A stretch of 64,000 bases of DNA from Morinoia aosen (GCA_030386875.1 CM059557.1:60962514-61026513), one strand, 5' to 3'. Shown: positions 37,633 through 49,221, numbered from the stretch's first letter. The notes: generated by a model not told the origin, from the letters alone. Numbers and translations are program-made.

Positions 37633-37684
37633 TAGTGATGTACAGATAATAGAAAAAGGCCGATACCGAAACTATCGGTACATC
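37633..37684. mobile_element. 52-bp miniature of the fold-back element's ends
   Basis: Begins TAGTGATGTACAGATA, the same end as the right arm of the 35149-36915 element in reverse complement, and closes with TATCGGTACATC, an inverted copy of that end. Only the tips remain. It could be an internal-deletion derivative or an abortive insertion. Confidence 0.7.
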
Positions 37685-37876
37685 TAAATTCAAAATATTG
37701 CATATTGTTTCTTGTCAAAGGTTTCTCAAGTGGAATTATACAGCAACTTAGAAGTTTGAAGCTAAATTGTGTTAACACTTACAGTAAAATAAGAATGGAA
37801 TTAATAGTGAATAAACATATCATTACTATTCATTACAATTCATTCACACTAAAAAATTATTCAGACGACAAGGCAC

Positions 37877-39152
37877 CAGGGCTGCCATCCATTGGGAAAT
37901 TTCCACAAGATCTTGGGAAATCACTATCATCCTAGGGATATTGGGAAATCTGAGTAAATACTATCGAATTCTTGGGAATTTGGCGCAATGATCTCATTGT
38001 TCATTAATTACATGTTTACTGAATAACAGCAAGATTCAAATACATTTTCATCACCAATGAGAATATTTTTTAATTAATTTGAGATGAAAATTATTCTCGT
38101 GAAGTACTTGTTCAAAGCTCGTTAAACATTCGTTTGTAACAAGCGTGTGCCAGGTACAGCAACCACCTAGAGCGATTTTGATGCGTGCGCCCGGCCCGCC
38201 CTGTATCTGTGCCACAGTGGACACTGTCGAGTTTAATCTTCTATAGCCTTAAACATGGAGCCTCAGAAGAAGAAAACAAAATGGTATGACTAGTCATTCA
38301 ATAAGGAATGGATGAATAACCCAGACATCAAAGTCTGGGCTTTAACAAGATAAATACTACGAAACTTCGAGCTGTTGCAAACTTTGTAACTGTACCATGA
38401 AAAATATAAACATATCAGCTATGAACAAGCTTCTGGAAGACATAAAGCTAAATTTGAAACTACAAAATCTTCTTACTCAATTTATTACAAAATCAACCAA
38501 CAGAAACAGAAGAAATAGCAAGGAGTGAATTACTCATCGCAGGATTTTTTCTGTACAGCCGCTGCTTCACACGTCTTAAACGGAACTCAATGGCTGCAGC
38601 AGCCACTAAACCATCAGGCCTTACATGTTCATGCAGATCACTTCACGGACTTATTGAGAAAGAGTGCGTCCCGATAGCCAAATCGCTAAGAAACTAGTAA
38701 AGAAAAACTCTGAAGTTTCATATGTTATACAAGATGGCGCTGCTTCATATGGAAACTTGGCGCTAGATGAAATTTGTAGAGGATCTTCTCAGATAAAACG
38801 AAAACAACGAAGGCTTTAAAATCAGAAACAACAAGAGATCGATTGTTAGCAAAACAGTACATGAGAAGAAGTTCTTCAAACTGTCTAAACTAGGAGCCGG
38901 AGAAATCATTAATAAAGAAGGTTGAGAAGGTTGAAGACGTAACTATTCATCAGCTGTATAAAACCAGACTCAAAAACAGAAAGGAAAGAATATAATAAGT
39001 CTTCATGTTGTAGACGAGGAAGAAAATTATTAATAAAAAGGTAAGCGGCTTTAAATATTATGTTATTTTTAACATTTTTGACATCTGGGGAAATCTTGGG
39101 AAAATTACTTGGTCACCCTTGGGAAAATCGTACAATCTGAATGGCAGCCCTG
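37877..39152 (+). mobile_element. hAT transposon with 8-bp target duplication
   Basis: Ends are CAGGGCTGCCAT at 37877 and its inverse ATGGCAGCCCTG at 39141-39152. They are flanked by CAAGGCAC on both sides (37869-37876 and 39153-39160). CAGGG-type ends with an 8-bp duplication are diagnostic of hAT. Subterminal copies of TTGGGAAA occur at both ends (37895-37960 and 39075-39130), a typical arrangement for transposase binding. At 1276 bp it is too short for a full transposase; a BED-finger relic is inside. Confidence 0.93.
38255..38700 (+). pseudogene. hAT transposase N-terminal relic with BED-type zinc finger
   Basis: From the ATG at 38255 the frame gives a basic start, then SFNKEW-like text. 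After a frame change, 38376-38460 gives CKLCNCTMKNI..SAMNKLLED, matching a BED finger (CxxC then a late His pair). The second half of the finger has lost its histidines (..EDIKLN where EDxKHN is usual). No hATC dimerisation domain or catalytic residues were found before the element ends. Confidence 0.65.
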
Positions 39153-39160
39153 CAAGGCAC

Positions 39161-40434
39161 TTTTCGTCTCACTCGTCGCCTTCATCAGGCGCTTGACAAC
39201 ATGCCATACCGGCATAACGTCTTCAATGGAATAAGAAACTCACTTGAGAGCGAACACCTTATACCTTTTCAGAGCAAAATTTTTTTCAAAAATAAGATAC
39301 ACTCTAACGTACTACACACCTGCACTGAAATACATTTTGACATTGCTTGAAACTTATTAAATGAGTCAGAAACCAGCACCACATCTGAGACGCACAACTG
39401 CCACAACACCATTCAAATAAATGTCGCCGCGGCGCCGCCGTGAAACTTCGAAAGAGCTTGACATCTTGCCGACGTGCGCGAGCAGTGTTGCCATCTCTAA
39501 CTCGAGTGCAGATAAAATTTTTGGCTTAGATGAATAACAGGATAGTATTATTTAATGAAAACTGTAATAAATGATTAAATTGGCATTTAAATACCTTATT
39601 ACATTATAACTATCCGCAAGTTAAAGTTTTAGGTAAATTTAACAAATTTTTTAGCTGACAGCTTTGACTAGCAAGTATTCCTCGGCAGCTGCCAACTGTA
39701 ATTTTCATGGCAAATGAATTTTGCTATCTGAGAGTGCTCAAGAATGTTGGCATGTACGATTTTCCATAAGAATGTTATTTATCTTTCATTTAAGAGTAAT
39801 TTGAACTCGATAGGTGAATCATTTCAAATGTTACGAGTGGTAGACTGAAATCTAAAGTTGCACTCAAGAAATTCTAAAGAAATTTCTGTAGTTTCCAGAA
39901 GACCGTTTCCATACCGTCTCCGCTGCAGCCTGCAGGCCTGATTGACAGTATTATGTGCTATGAAAAACTAAAACTTTTTAAGCTATAAGTGTCTTAAAAA
40001 TTTATAATTATCGGCTTATTCAATGTATTCATCGTATTTTGATTTTTATCGTAGGTATCTCTCACTATTTCGAGACGGTATCTAAATAATAAACCGATTA
40101 ACAGTTATTCTCTTATTAAACTATTGCATTTCTTTTAATATTGTAAACATTGTCACAATTTACTTCTGTTTGTAGGCTATTACGTGTAGTTTTTAATCCA
40201 CGTATTCTTTAAGATTTTTGTCTATTATGGATCTGTCCAAATTGTGCGAGCATTGAATTAATTTTCGATTTATCTGCAAGCCTTTTTTGAAATGAGCCAA
40301 GAGCTTGAAACGTTCTTATGAATTCGTTTTTAAAATGGATCTTCTCTATCGCCTGCTTTACGGACTGTTTTTTTTTGTATGAGATTTGCACATATAATTG
40401 TTCTGCCAATTATCCATATTTTATTAGGCTTGAT
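39161..40434. other. AT-rich spacer, nothing recognised
   Basis: No supported gene. A short GC-rich patch (39424-39480, with CGCCGCGGCGCCGCCG) stands out but has no clear role. Confidence 0.45.
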
Positions 40435-40449
40435 TGGAATAAAACATCC

Positions 40450-40800
40450 CCTCAGGGGGATACAACTATTGTATATGTGGGAATTTGCGCTCCCAGGGGA
40501 AAAATGTGAGGGCCCTAGCTGAGAGTTAGGTAGGGCTTCTTATTGTTGAAATAAAATGTTTTTTGTTGGGTTAAGGACCACCTTTTTTCGATTCACTACT
40601 GCACGGTTTTTCAGCACCTCGGACTTTTTTCCTCAACTTTTACCTTATTTCCTGAACTTCTTTCTCATCTTACTCTCATATTCTGCTTAGATTCCTCATT
40701 CTCTTATCTCCATACTGAATGGTGCCTTCCTCCTTCCTCTCTTCGATACGCTCTATTTTTGTAGCGGTTAGAGAGGCTTTAACAAACTTATAATCTAATC
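40450..40800 (+). mobile_element. Short retroposon copy 1, 15-bp target duplication
   Basis: TGGAATAAAACATCC lies at 40435-40449 and again at 40801-40815, bracketing a 351-bp element. The left part holds three small hairpins (CCCCTCAGGGG; ATAC..GTAT; TGGGA..TCCCA), followed by GCTGAGAGTTAGGTAGGG, an AATAAAA word, TTTTTCAGCACCT, and a closing (TAATC)n-like tail. Copies at 48661 and 59804 start and end at the same places. It has no coding capacity. It behaves like a SINE, but I see no tRNA A/B boxes, so its polymerase and partner LINE are unknown. Confidence 0.88.
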
Positions 40801-40815
40801 TGGAATAAAACATCC

Positions 40816-41228
40816 TATTCATAGAGGCCTGAATATTTTAATTTTTATCTCAGTGTGAAAGGTTTTATAATTAGTAAAGCAAAAATGTAAAATTTCAGAA
40901 TAGCTTTTTATATATATTTCATTATTATTTTGTTCATTTCATTTCAAAATTAAGGGGTTATTTAACATAGATTAATTTTAGTTGCTTGAGGGCATGAGAA
41001 ACAAGTGTCAGAAAAACACGGTATCAGCGATTCTGAGCCAGATGGCCGTCCTTGGCCAAGTCAACCTCGAATCGCTACTAGATGCCGCGAATTAAAGACG
41101 GTGTATGAACGGGAGGCCACGGATGGCAGTGCCAATCATAACATGCTGGTAAATTGGGCGGTGTACCGTTGTTTTATCGGTCGGATGGCCGAATGACCAA
41201 TAAATCGCGCATAATAAGCCCTGTCAAC
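40816..41228. other. Spacer, nothing firmly recognised
   Basis: A 63-codon frame at 41005-41196 (+) lies in a less AT-rich patch ending at the 41-bp repeat. It may belong to the same unknown element as that repeat. No family recognised. Confidence 0.35.
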
Positions 41229-41269
41229 CATATTCCACCGGTGCACCGTCCTCGATTTTCAATAGGGAT
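41229..41269. repeat. 41-bp repeat, right member of an inverted pair
   Basis: Exact reverse complement of 31032-31072, beginning CATATTCCACCGG and ending CAATAGGGAT. Confidence 0.9.
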
Positions 41270-43527
41270 GCTTGTAATGCTGAAATCTTTGAAATGCTTT
41301 TATAGAAGGCTTCTAATGTGAAACTAACTTTATAATCTCTTTATGACCATACTTCACACATAATTTACGATTTTCAAAAAAATTCTAGTACAATTAACTG
41401 TCAAAACTTGCAGGCATCACTTATTTTAAACCGTGCTTTTGAATGTTGCCCCAATTTTTGTTTCAATGTATATAATGAAATTCATTAGTTCTGTAATTTT
41501 AGAAAAAACTTCAAGCCTCAAACATGTGTCTTGGTGTATTTCTGTTTGTTATGTGTACAACGTTTCTTACGTTTATTTTTTCTGGAACTACAGTACAAGA
41601 AAATTTCAAGTTCTCTGAAAACTTGCTTTGTCTCAAAGTATTACCTTAATGCAATTTTCTGGAGCATGGAGTACTAACTTGAAATACTAGTGAGGAGAAA
41701 AAATCACACAAATCAGATAATGTAGCAAAGAAAACTGCCCTTATTATCTTTGCCCGTCTTTTGCAGTTTCTACTCTTTATATTTACACCATTTTAATGAG
41801 TTGTGAAGGGAACGACTGAAGAAGTGTAGAGCATACAGCTCTGAGAAAAGTTCAGCAGAAAATTATGATTAATAAGGTAAAATGAGTTAGTATCCCACAC
41901 TCTTTGACGGGAATTGGACATTTCTCACGTTAAGACTTAACACGCCACATTTGAATCGAGGCAGTGGAGTTCTGTTTGAAAGTCGAGGTGTTAATAAAAT
42001 TGGGACTGAAAGCACTCAATTATTTCTTGGAAACATGCCGGCGCACGTGTAATGCATTTTTGAAGCATATTGCTGCGCAGCTCTCGTCTTTTAGAAGTGC
42101 CGACAGACTCTTCAGAGAAAGATCTGTTTTCTTTTCTGATCCTTGGTAAGTTATGTTTGTGTAGCACTTTGCGCTAAGACGACTGAAGTCCTTGAAGGAG
42201 GCCGTAACTTCGGAGTTTTCAAACAAAATTCGTCTCAAATCCAAGTATCTTCCTTAATAGTTCTTCGCACAACTGTTCACTGAGAAAGAAATCCGATCTG
42301 GCCTTCAGAAAAGTTTTGAGCGTAAATATAGCCCCGACAAAATTAAAGGATTAGTTGATATATATATATATATTATTCCTCTCGGCGATATAAGGTAGGT
42401 AGTAATAGGTTTAGTTAGTTATGTTTGTCTGCTCAAAACTATGGGGACTGGTGCTCCCCAGTCTAACTTTTTCGCTGGAGCATGCATATTTTCCGCCGCC
42501 TAAGCGATTTAATTAATAAGGCGGTGAAAAACATGAATGCAGGCGGCGAAAAAGTTAGACTGGGTCCCAGGGGAAATGCTCAGTTACCTCAGCTAAAAGA
42601 AATGGCCTTCGTGAATTCTATGCATATTTCGTACCCCACTTCACTTCTTTTGGTTTTCATGTCTTCTTTTCCACCTCTACCCTGTATTTCCTTAATCTTC
42701 GGTTTTAACTCGTTGTTCCTATTCGTAGAGAACCGTGTGAGTGAATGCACCTTGTGCATTGATTCTCCACTTTTTACAGTCCGTGCTAAATGATCCCTTC
42801 CGTTCGCTTTCTTAACCTTTGGTGACAAAGGAGTCATAAAAAATTAATAAGAGAAATAATTTGCCGATTTAGTTTCATTTAAACACGCGTTTAAAGTTAT
42901 TGTTTCATTTAGTACGAATCCAAATTAACCTGCTCCAATCGAATGTTTTTTTTATTTAGCTACAGTTCGAAACACATTTATGTCCTTATGTTTGATTCTT
43001 TAACCCATATTTTCTGACGCTAGTTTGGGAAGAATTTGGTTAGCAAAAGGACTAAATGTTAACACTAAGAAATTCTGAGGAGAGATCCCTTTTCAAGTTT
43101 TTTAGACATAGAACAAATTTTAAACCACAGATCACATTTATTTTTTGAAATTCCCTAACGATGAGCGTGCACGTATTGCATATTCATCATAATTATTACA
43201 AAAATAATATTATTGGTGTTTCCTAAATTTTTACTACGTATTTCTCAATTTCATACTGGAATCGACCTATGTATTCTAGTAAAAGATTATTTACATTAGA
43301 AATGTAGTCAAGTCTTTCGCTTTTGAACGTAGTTATATATTTTTTTCATACCAAGTTATGATATTGAAAAAAATTTGGGAGGCTTCAACGCAAAGTTTTT
43401 GAAGTACAAGAAAATTTTATATAATAAATATTTAATTCTGTTTTTTTTCGTACATAGATGCACAGTGTTACGCTTCAGAGCGCCTGGATAGTTCCCATCA
43501 TGACGTGCGTGGGTGTGTGTGTGGGAC
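41270..43527. other. AT-rich DNA, nothing recognised
   Basis: Contains a short (TA)n run at 42358-42372. CTCCCCAGTCTAACTTTTTCGC at 42455-42476 and its inverse at 42548-42570 form a small inverted repeat (arms about 20 bp). No gene is supported. Confidence 0.45.
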
Positions 43528-43530
43528 TGA

Positions 43531-43798
43531 AAGGCCGTTTACACTAGGGGACATTTCGGCCGTGAAGCGCGACACGTGTATACGAGGCTCACCACTTAGG
43601 CTCATATTTGTGTGTGTTTATACGAAGTTTTCTATTCGCTCTGATCAAATTCGTAATCCGCGACACTGAAGAGCCTCGTAACAACCGTGGCGAATAGGGA
43701 ACTTCGTAGAAACACACACAAATATGAAACGCAGTTGTGAGCCTCGTATACACGTGTCGCGCCTCACGGCCAAAATGTCCCCTAGTGTAAACGGCCCT
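43531..43798. mobile_element. Fold-back MITE, Harbinger-like, 268 bp
   Basis: Begins AAGGCCGTTTACACTAGG and ends with its inverse, CCTAGTGTAAACGGCCCT. The inverted arms extend about 115 bp with few differences, so nearly the whole element is a palindrome. TGA flanks both sides (43528-43530, 43799-43801). A 3-bp duplication with GGCC-rich ends fits the PIF/Harbinger superfamily, although TGA departs from its usual TWA target. Non-coding; the 107-codon minus frame across it is incidental. Confidence 0.85.
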
Positions 43799-43801
43799 TG
43801 A

Positions 43802-45808
43802 GTCGAGGTGAGCTAAAGCAGAGGCGCCTTCAGTCAAGTGAAGACTAGTCTCTCGTAAAGCAAAACGGCCGCCAGATCGGCATGGAAACAGTTCAAGTAA
43901 TTCATTTACCACAAGTAGGTGCCACTTGAAGTAAATCGTTGCTTTAAAATTAAAAAAATATTGATGGAGAAAATAAGAGCAGGAATGTCATACTAGTCAA
44001 AAACCATGCTAGCAAAAGTTTGACACTGAATTTACCACTTAAATTAACAATCATACTTTGAAGACACAATGGGAGTAAGAAAAACGTGCTAGCTTAGACA
44101 CCTTGTTTAAAGCTCTATATCAAGAGCATTACCTTGTGCATCGTAAGTAGAAACTGTAAATAATAGAGTTTTTATTGCTCATTAAATAGACAAGGAAACG
44201 TATTCTGATGCTCGACTGGATTGAAAGTATAACAGCATGAATAAGAAGAACAAATGATTAAAGTTTCTGACAGTGCTCACTATGAAAAGCGTTAGTTTGA
44301 TGGCAAATTATTGGCCCTACGAAAATTTTGACCAGAATAGACAGATTGTAGGAAAAAAGCCAGAAACCTAACTTGAAATATTTAAAGGTAAATTCAATGA
44401 AATGTAAACTATCTAAGTTGTGTTTTTGAAGACTAATACAGTAAGAAAAGATTTCTATTTCAACGTATTTATTTATATGACCGTAATTGCAAGTTTGCGC
44501 GAAAACTAATTGTTTCAGATCTTTGTCACAATCTCTATTGAATGTATTATACATTCAATTGCATTTGAAGTTTGAAAAGAACATCTGGGGAAATTTAGAG
44601 GTTCTCATGCAACAGCTCAGCTGGTTTACGTACGCCTAAAATACACACTTAATGCATTAGGTTGGGTTTCTGCCGATATAATACTAACTGTTGCACACAC
44701 CTTTCTATATCAATGAACCCTATATTTTTATCAAGCACTGATACAATTTTCTTGTCAATATATAAGAGTTCATGTATTCATCTATGAAGAAGAGTGGTCG
44801 TCTTAATCCTAGTGGTGAGCCTGGAGACAGGAGAACGAGGGACCACCGAGTTAACGGGTGTCCTTTTTGATAACGCAGAGGTGGCCTTCTTTATGATATT
44901 CAATTTTAAACAATAGTTGACAATTACTTTGTTTAGCAATTTGTCGTTGGTTAGCCATGTGATTTCCAGCTGAGCACGTATCCACGACTGACAGTCGCTG
45001 CTCCTCTTTATTTGGTTAATATTATTTTCACACACTTCAAGTTAAAATTTAGAAGAGATTAGATAGACTAGTTTACGAATACACTCGTTTGAAGTGCTCT
45101 GTAATCCCTTACTCGGTGCATAATAAGGTTAAAAATTATTTTACTGCCAGCATTAGAATTTGCACTCCAAAATGTTACAATAGATGCTTGGAATGATATT
45201 ATTGAAAATAAATCGCTGCAAATTTTGTCCAAAAGCATTTCATAAAATCACTGTTCTTGTGATGTCAATATATCAAGGAAATCTATCTTAATTTCATAAT
45301 TAGAATAATTTATTCAACTAAAACATGCATGATGTTTTCTTAATGTATTAGACAGTGTAACAAATTTTTGACTTTCTTCTGATTTTGGTCAATTAATGTG
45401 GATTTTCTACTTCCTTTCGTCTAAAAAACAAAGAAGAATACAATGCTTATTCTCTTTAAACTTTGATTTTTCTACACTGGCTAGCGATATTTTGAAACTA
45501 GCTTATTGTAATAGACTAATTGCAATTATCCGCTGCAATCCGAACCAATTCTACTCTAATTTGCTAAAAAAATTAGAAAACCTTTTAGATGACTTCAGAA
45601 CTTTCAAACTATTCTTTCGAAGCATTTCACGAACTTCTAGAACATTCTTGCTATGTATATGGCAGTCTAAAAGGAGGGAACGTATCCTCAACAGGTCAGA
45701 CACTTGACAGGACAACAAACGAGTACTGCTCCACAGCCCACAACGAGTACTACTCCACCACGGTAAGCCTACTCACCCGCGTACAGTACTATAGATGCTT
45801 ACTAACTT
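43802..45808. other. AT-rich DNA, nothing recognised
   Basis: No gene is supported. Open frames of 85-103 codons (44258-44554 -, 44778-45035 -, 45396-45707 +) have no motifs that I recognise. Confidence 0.45.
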
Positions 45809-45809
45809 G

Positions 45810-46959
45810 AGGGGGCCCTCCCGTCAAAATTGAATTTTGATCCGATTGGTCTGAAATTTGGCCACTATTTGTATTTTTGCAAGAGAAACATATTTTATTC
45901 GAGAAGTTTTTTAATTTAGGCCTTAGTATTTTATTTTTTTTAAATAAACTTGTTTTTTGGTTCATTTTTGGATGTTTTCAAAAGAATAGAAGTCAATGAA
46001 TTTTTATGCTAGAACAAAAAAAAAGACAGTTTTGAAATCCTCGTACCATTGCAAACAAACTGACATTCCTGAATTTTCTAATTGGAATTTTCTTTTTTTT
46101 ATACATGCGACATATGATCAATACCTAAAATATACCGAATTTTTTGGTTTTGAACTAGCAGAAAAAAAAGACAACGTACAAATTGGGAAATCAAGAAATG
46201 TCAATTTGTTAGAATATTTTCAAGGATTCTAAAACTGTTTTTGTTTTCTTCCTAACATAAAAACTTTTTGACTTCTATCTTTTTGAATTTTGAAAATAAG
46301 TAACATTTCAGTATAGGCGAAAAACAAAATTTTTTGTTGAAGTGTAATATAATGGAAAATTTATGTAATTGAATGCTGTTTTCATTTTTATTTCGATAAT
46401 CCCTATGCATAAGATCATATTCACACTGTGAATTGTAGTTTGCAAAAAAAGAAAATATAAAAATAAATATTTAACTTATTTCATAAAATTATGAAATTTT
46501 TTGTTTTCAACCTCATTCATATAAAATTTGACTACTATATGTAACTTTTGAAAAGAAACACAATTTCTTCCATACTTCTTTTTGATTCAGGCCTTAGCTT
46601 TTGAAAAAATTTGACATATTGGTTTTTAGTCCACTGGTGTTGATATTTCAAAAGAATAGAACTCATTGAGTTTTTATGCTAGAACAAAAACAAAGACAGT
46701 TTTAGAATCCTTGGAACATATCTAGCAAAAGTACATTCTCAAATTTTCCATTTCTTCTTCTGTTTTCTTTTTAGATGGGGTCGAAATATGGTCGAAAATT
46801 TAAGATTTTGGTCCCCTTACCCCCCCTCCCCTTGGGGGGATCTATTGTCCGCAGCACCATAAAATTTTAGGGCCAAATAGTCCACAACCTAAGGGTCATT
46901 TTCCAACAAAAACATGAAAAATGACCATCGGAGAGAAAAGGGGCCTCGGAGGGCCCCCT
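45810..46959. mobile_element. Repeat element with G/C inverted ends and internal duplication
   Basis: AGGGGGCCCTCC at 45810-45821 and GGAGGGCCCCCT at 46948-46959 are inverse copies. Inside, about 45860-46100 and 46520-46770 are diverged direct repeats that share GGCCTTAG, TTTCAAAAGAATAGAA and TTTTTATGCTAGAACAAAAA. No target duplication is clear (CTTG on the left, TTAA on the right). The ends are partly self-palindromic, so their pairing could be chance. It is probably a non-autonomous DNA element of unknown superfamily. Confidence 0.5.
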
Positions 46960-47567
46960 TAACACTCACCCATACTAAGCCCTGAAGGATTGTTCACTTT
47001 CACCACCCCCAAACTACTTACAAAAAACCCTCCAACACTAGCATCATATGCGCAAGGCGCATCTTTTTCATTTCCTTTTTCATTTCCCTTTTCCGTTTCA
47101 CCTCTCCTCTTCCCGACACACTCTGTGTCAAACTCTCTTTCCGTCTTTCCTATAAGCATCGTTCGTTCAACACAGTGTTGGCAATTTAGCTCTTTTCGAA
47201 CCAGATCTGGTATCTTTTTATTATGCTTATCTCCCAGTTTTGATCATCTGGGATCTGGCACCAAATTTGGTCCATAGAAAAAAAATCTAATGCTTTTTCA
47301 GCATCTTCTTTCTTAACGTAGAGTAATTAGATAATGCTGATATTAAGTCCAAGTTTACATGTATGAATTAACTTCAAAAGGTTTCGTTTAATCTTCGTTT
47401 CAATACTTGTAGTGCCAGCCAGGTTTGAAAGAGTTGAAATGCGTTACGGCGGACAAATGTGTGAGAAGTATTTCGTATTTGTGAGCATAAATGAGATCAT
47501 TAGGAGGAAAATAACACACAAACAACAGCAAAAAGAAAGTTTTTTATTGAATGTGTAAAATATATAG
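46960..47567. other. Spacer with a pyrimidine-rich tract
   Basis: 47070-47150 is strongly pyrimidine-rich (CATTTCC/TTTCC words). No gene is supported. Confidence 0.45.
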
Positions 47568-47722
47568 TGTCCACAAATGTGGGCATCAGGTCAATGTGAA
47601 ACAAATTCCTCATTTATCTGAGCATTGACTGTATGCTTGATATTAGCGAGAGATACCATGGAACTGAAAAAAAGAGTCACTGCCAACCGCACAAAAATAA
47701 ACCATGCATTTAGAACACATAA

Positions 47723-48251
47723 AGGCCTGTTGACACGGTCAGTGAGTGAGTGCTTCAGCACTGAAGAGAGGCTCAAACCCCGCCCATTTTCTCTCGTTTC
47801 AGACTGAATGGCGCACTATACGACATTGAGGAGAAGGTTGGTCTTCATCGAGCTATGCAAGGCTTGCCAGTATCTATTTACATGCTGGACGTAGAGGGTG
47901 TGTCGTCTCTGCTCCCTGCCTACACGTTCCATTGGAAAGGTGGCGTTTAGCTGCTTAAAAAGACTTTTTTTAAGCCAACGTTTCGCCCACATTTTCCTCA
48001 TTTGTTTATGTTTCTTCTTTATAGCCACGACAACTGATAGAGGTTGAAAGCGCCACTGCCTTGAAAGCGGCACTGCCTGTCGCAGAGCCACCTTCGTACG
48101 TTCTCTCTCTACCGCTGCTAGGAGCAGACTGAGGATTTTACTAGGAGCAGTGCTGCACCACTGCCATGGTCCGTGCCGACACACTGACTCGACCAAGTAC
48201 ATTACTGAGCTCGTGGTGGAGCGCTCACCCACTGACCGTGTCAACAGGCCT
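47723..48251 (-). mobile_element. 529-bp Harbinger-type MITE inside piggyBac
   Basis: Ends are AGGCCTGTTGACACGGTCAG and the inverse CTGACCGTGTCAACAGGCCT; the inverted arms run about 33 bp. TAA is duplicated on both sides (47720-47722, 48252-48254), the standard PIF/Harbinger target. A 142-codon minus-strand frame (47816-48244) includes KMWAKRWLKK, reminiscent of the WxxPWL stretch near the N-terminus of Harbinger transposases. It may therefore be a deletion derivative of an autonomous copy. It interrupts the piggyBac reading between ..KKARF and CSKC.. Confidence 0.92.
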
Positions 48252-48660
48252 TAAAACGTGCCTTTTTCTGAGAGCCAGGATTCTTACAACGCTGGGCATT
48301 TGGTGATTGAATTTGAACAGGGTTAAAACAATCCATTCTCCACGCCAATGGAACGTCAGTGTACTTCAGACTTTTGATATCTGCTTATTGGTGTTGCAGT
48401 GGTTACTGGTTTTGTATCAGAATTTACAGGCCTCACGTCAGCCAGCAAACACCTTGCGATGTCAACTGCGAAGTCAAGAAGAGTTCCTTCTCCCCAATTG
48501 CTTGGAACAGGAGCCATACATTTTTGACACGCATGTTCGTGATGTGGAAGAATACACGATGATGCCATTTTTTTTTCTTCGAATATACGTTTTGTACAGT
48601 GCGAGCATCATTTCAGAGTTGTCAACACCGCCCATATGTTCATTATATTCACGGATGATT

Positions 48661-49023
48661 CCCCTTAGGGGGATACAGATATTGTATCTATGGGAATTAG
48701 TGTTCCCAGTTGACAATGTGAGGGCCAGAGCTGAGAGTTAGGAAGGCATTTTTTTGTTGAAATAAAATGCTTTTGTTATGTTAAGAACCATCTTTCTTCG
48801 GTTCACTGCCGTCCTGTTTTTTCAGCACCTACTACGTTCTTCTTCAAATTTGATCTTGTTTCATGAACTTCTTTCTTATCTTCCTGTTTCTATGCTCTTT
48901 CTGCATAGATTCCGCGTTCCCTTAACTCCATACTAAATGGTGCCTTCTTCCTTCCTCTCTTTGGATCGCCTTTGTTGCGGATAGGGAGGCTTAAACTGAC
49001 TAATAATCTAATCTAAGGTAATC
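48661..49023 (+). mobile_element. Short retroposon copy 2, 13-bp target duplication, inside piggyBac
   Basis: TTCACGGATGATT is present at 48648-48660 and 49024-49036. The 363-bp insert follows copy 1 along its length (CCCCTTAGGGGG, ATAC..GTAT, GCTGAGAGTTAGG, AATAAAA, TTTTTTCAGCACCT, TTGGATCG) and ends in a TAATC-rich tail. The duplicated target is piggyBac coding sequence (antisense of ..IIRE), so the piggyBac copy was already there. Confidence 0.92.
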
Positions 49024-49221
49024 TTCACGGATGATTTCAGGTCTAGCCGGGTAGACATTTTCCTTAGTTTTCTTACTGAATATTTTCCAAGGGTCCTGTG
49101 ATTTGATGCCAATGTAAATAGAACCAACAAGCATAACTTTGTTCTCCCTACATTTACAAATAATGATGTTTTCTTTATTGATCCTGAAATCATAAGTGCC
49201 ACGGCTTTTCATCTTCAAATG

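Larger units (their letters stand above)
47643..49221 (-). pseudogene. piggyBac transposase C-terminal half, split by two insertions
   Basis: In minus order: 49221-49024 gives KSRGTYDFRINKEN.. and VYPARPEIIRE. It resumes at 48660 with YNEHMGGVDNSEMMLALYK, where GGVD matches the third catalytic Asp of piggyBac and the second Asp of VDxxD is Glu. A frame change in the A9 run at about 48575 is followed by WHHRVFFH..NVWLLF. After another shift comes DFAVDIARCLLAD, and a last shift reaches RCKNPGSQKKARF at 48252. Beyond the MITE, 47722-47643 gives CSKCMVYFCAVG..FFQFH, the cysteine-rich C-terminal finger, then a stop. The N-terminal half is absent or unrecognisable upstream of 49221. Confidence 0.9.

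Noticed and set aside
47816..48244. Stand-alone 142-residue protein gene
   Set aside because: It lies wholly within a 529-bp MITE bounded by inverted repeats and TAA duplications; at best a remnant of a Harbinger transposase N-terminus.
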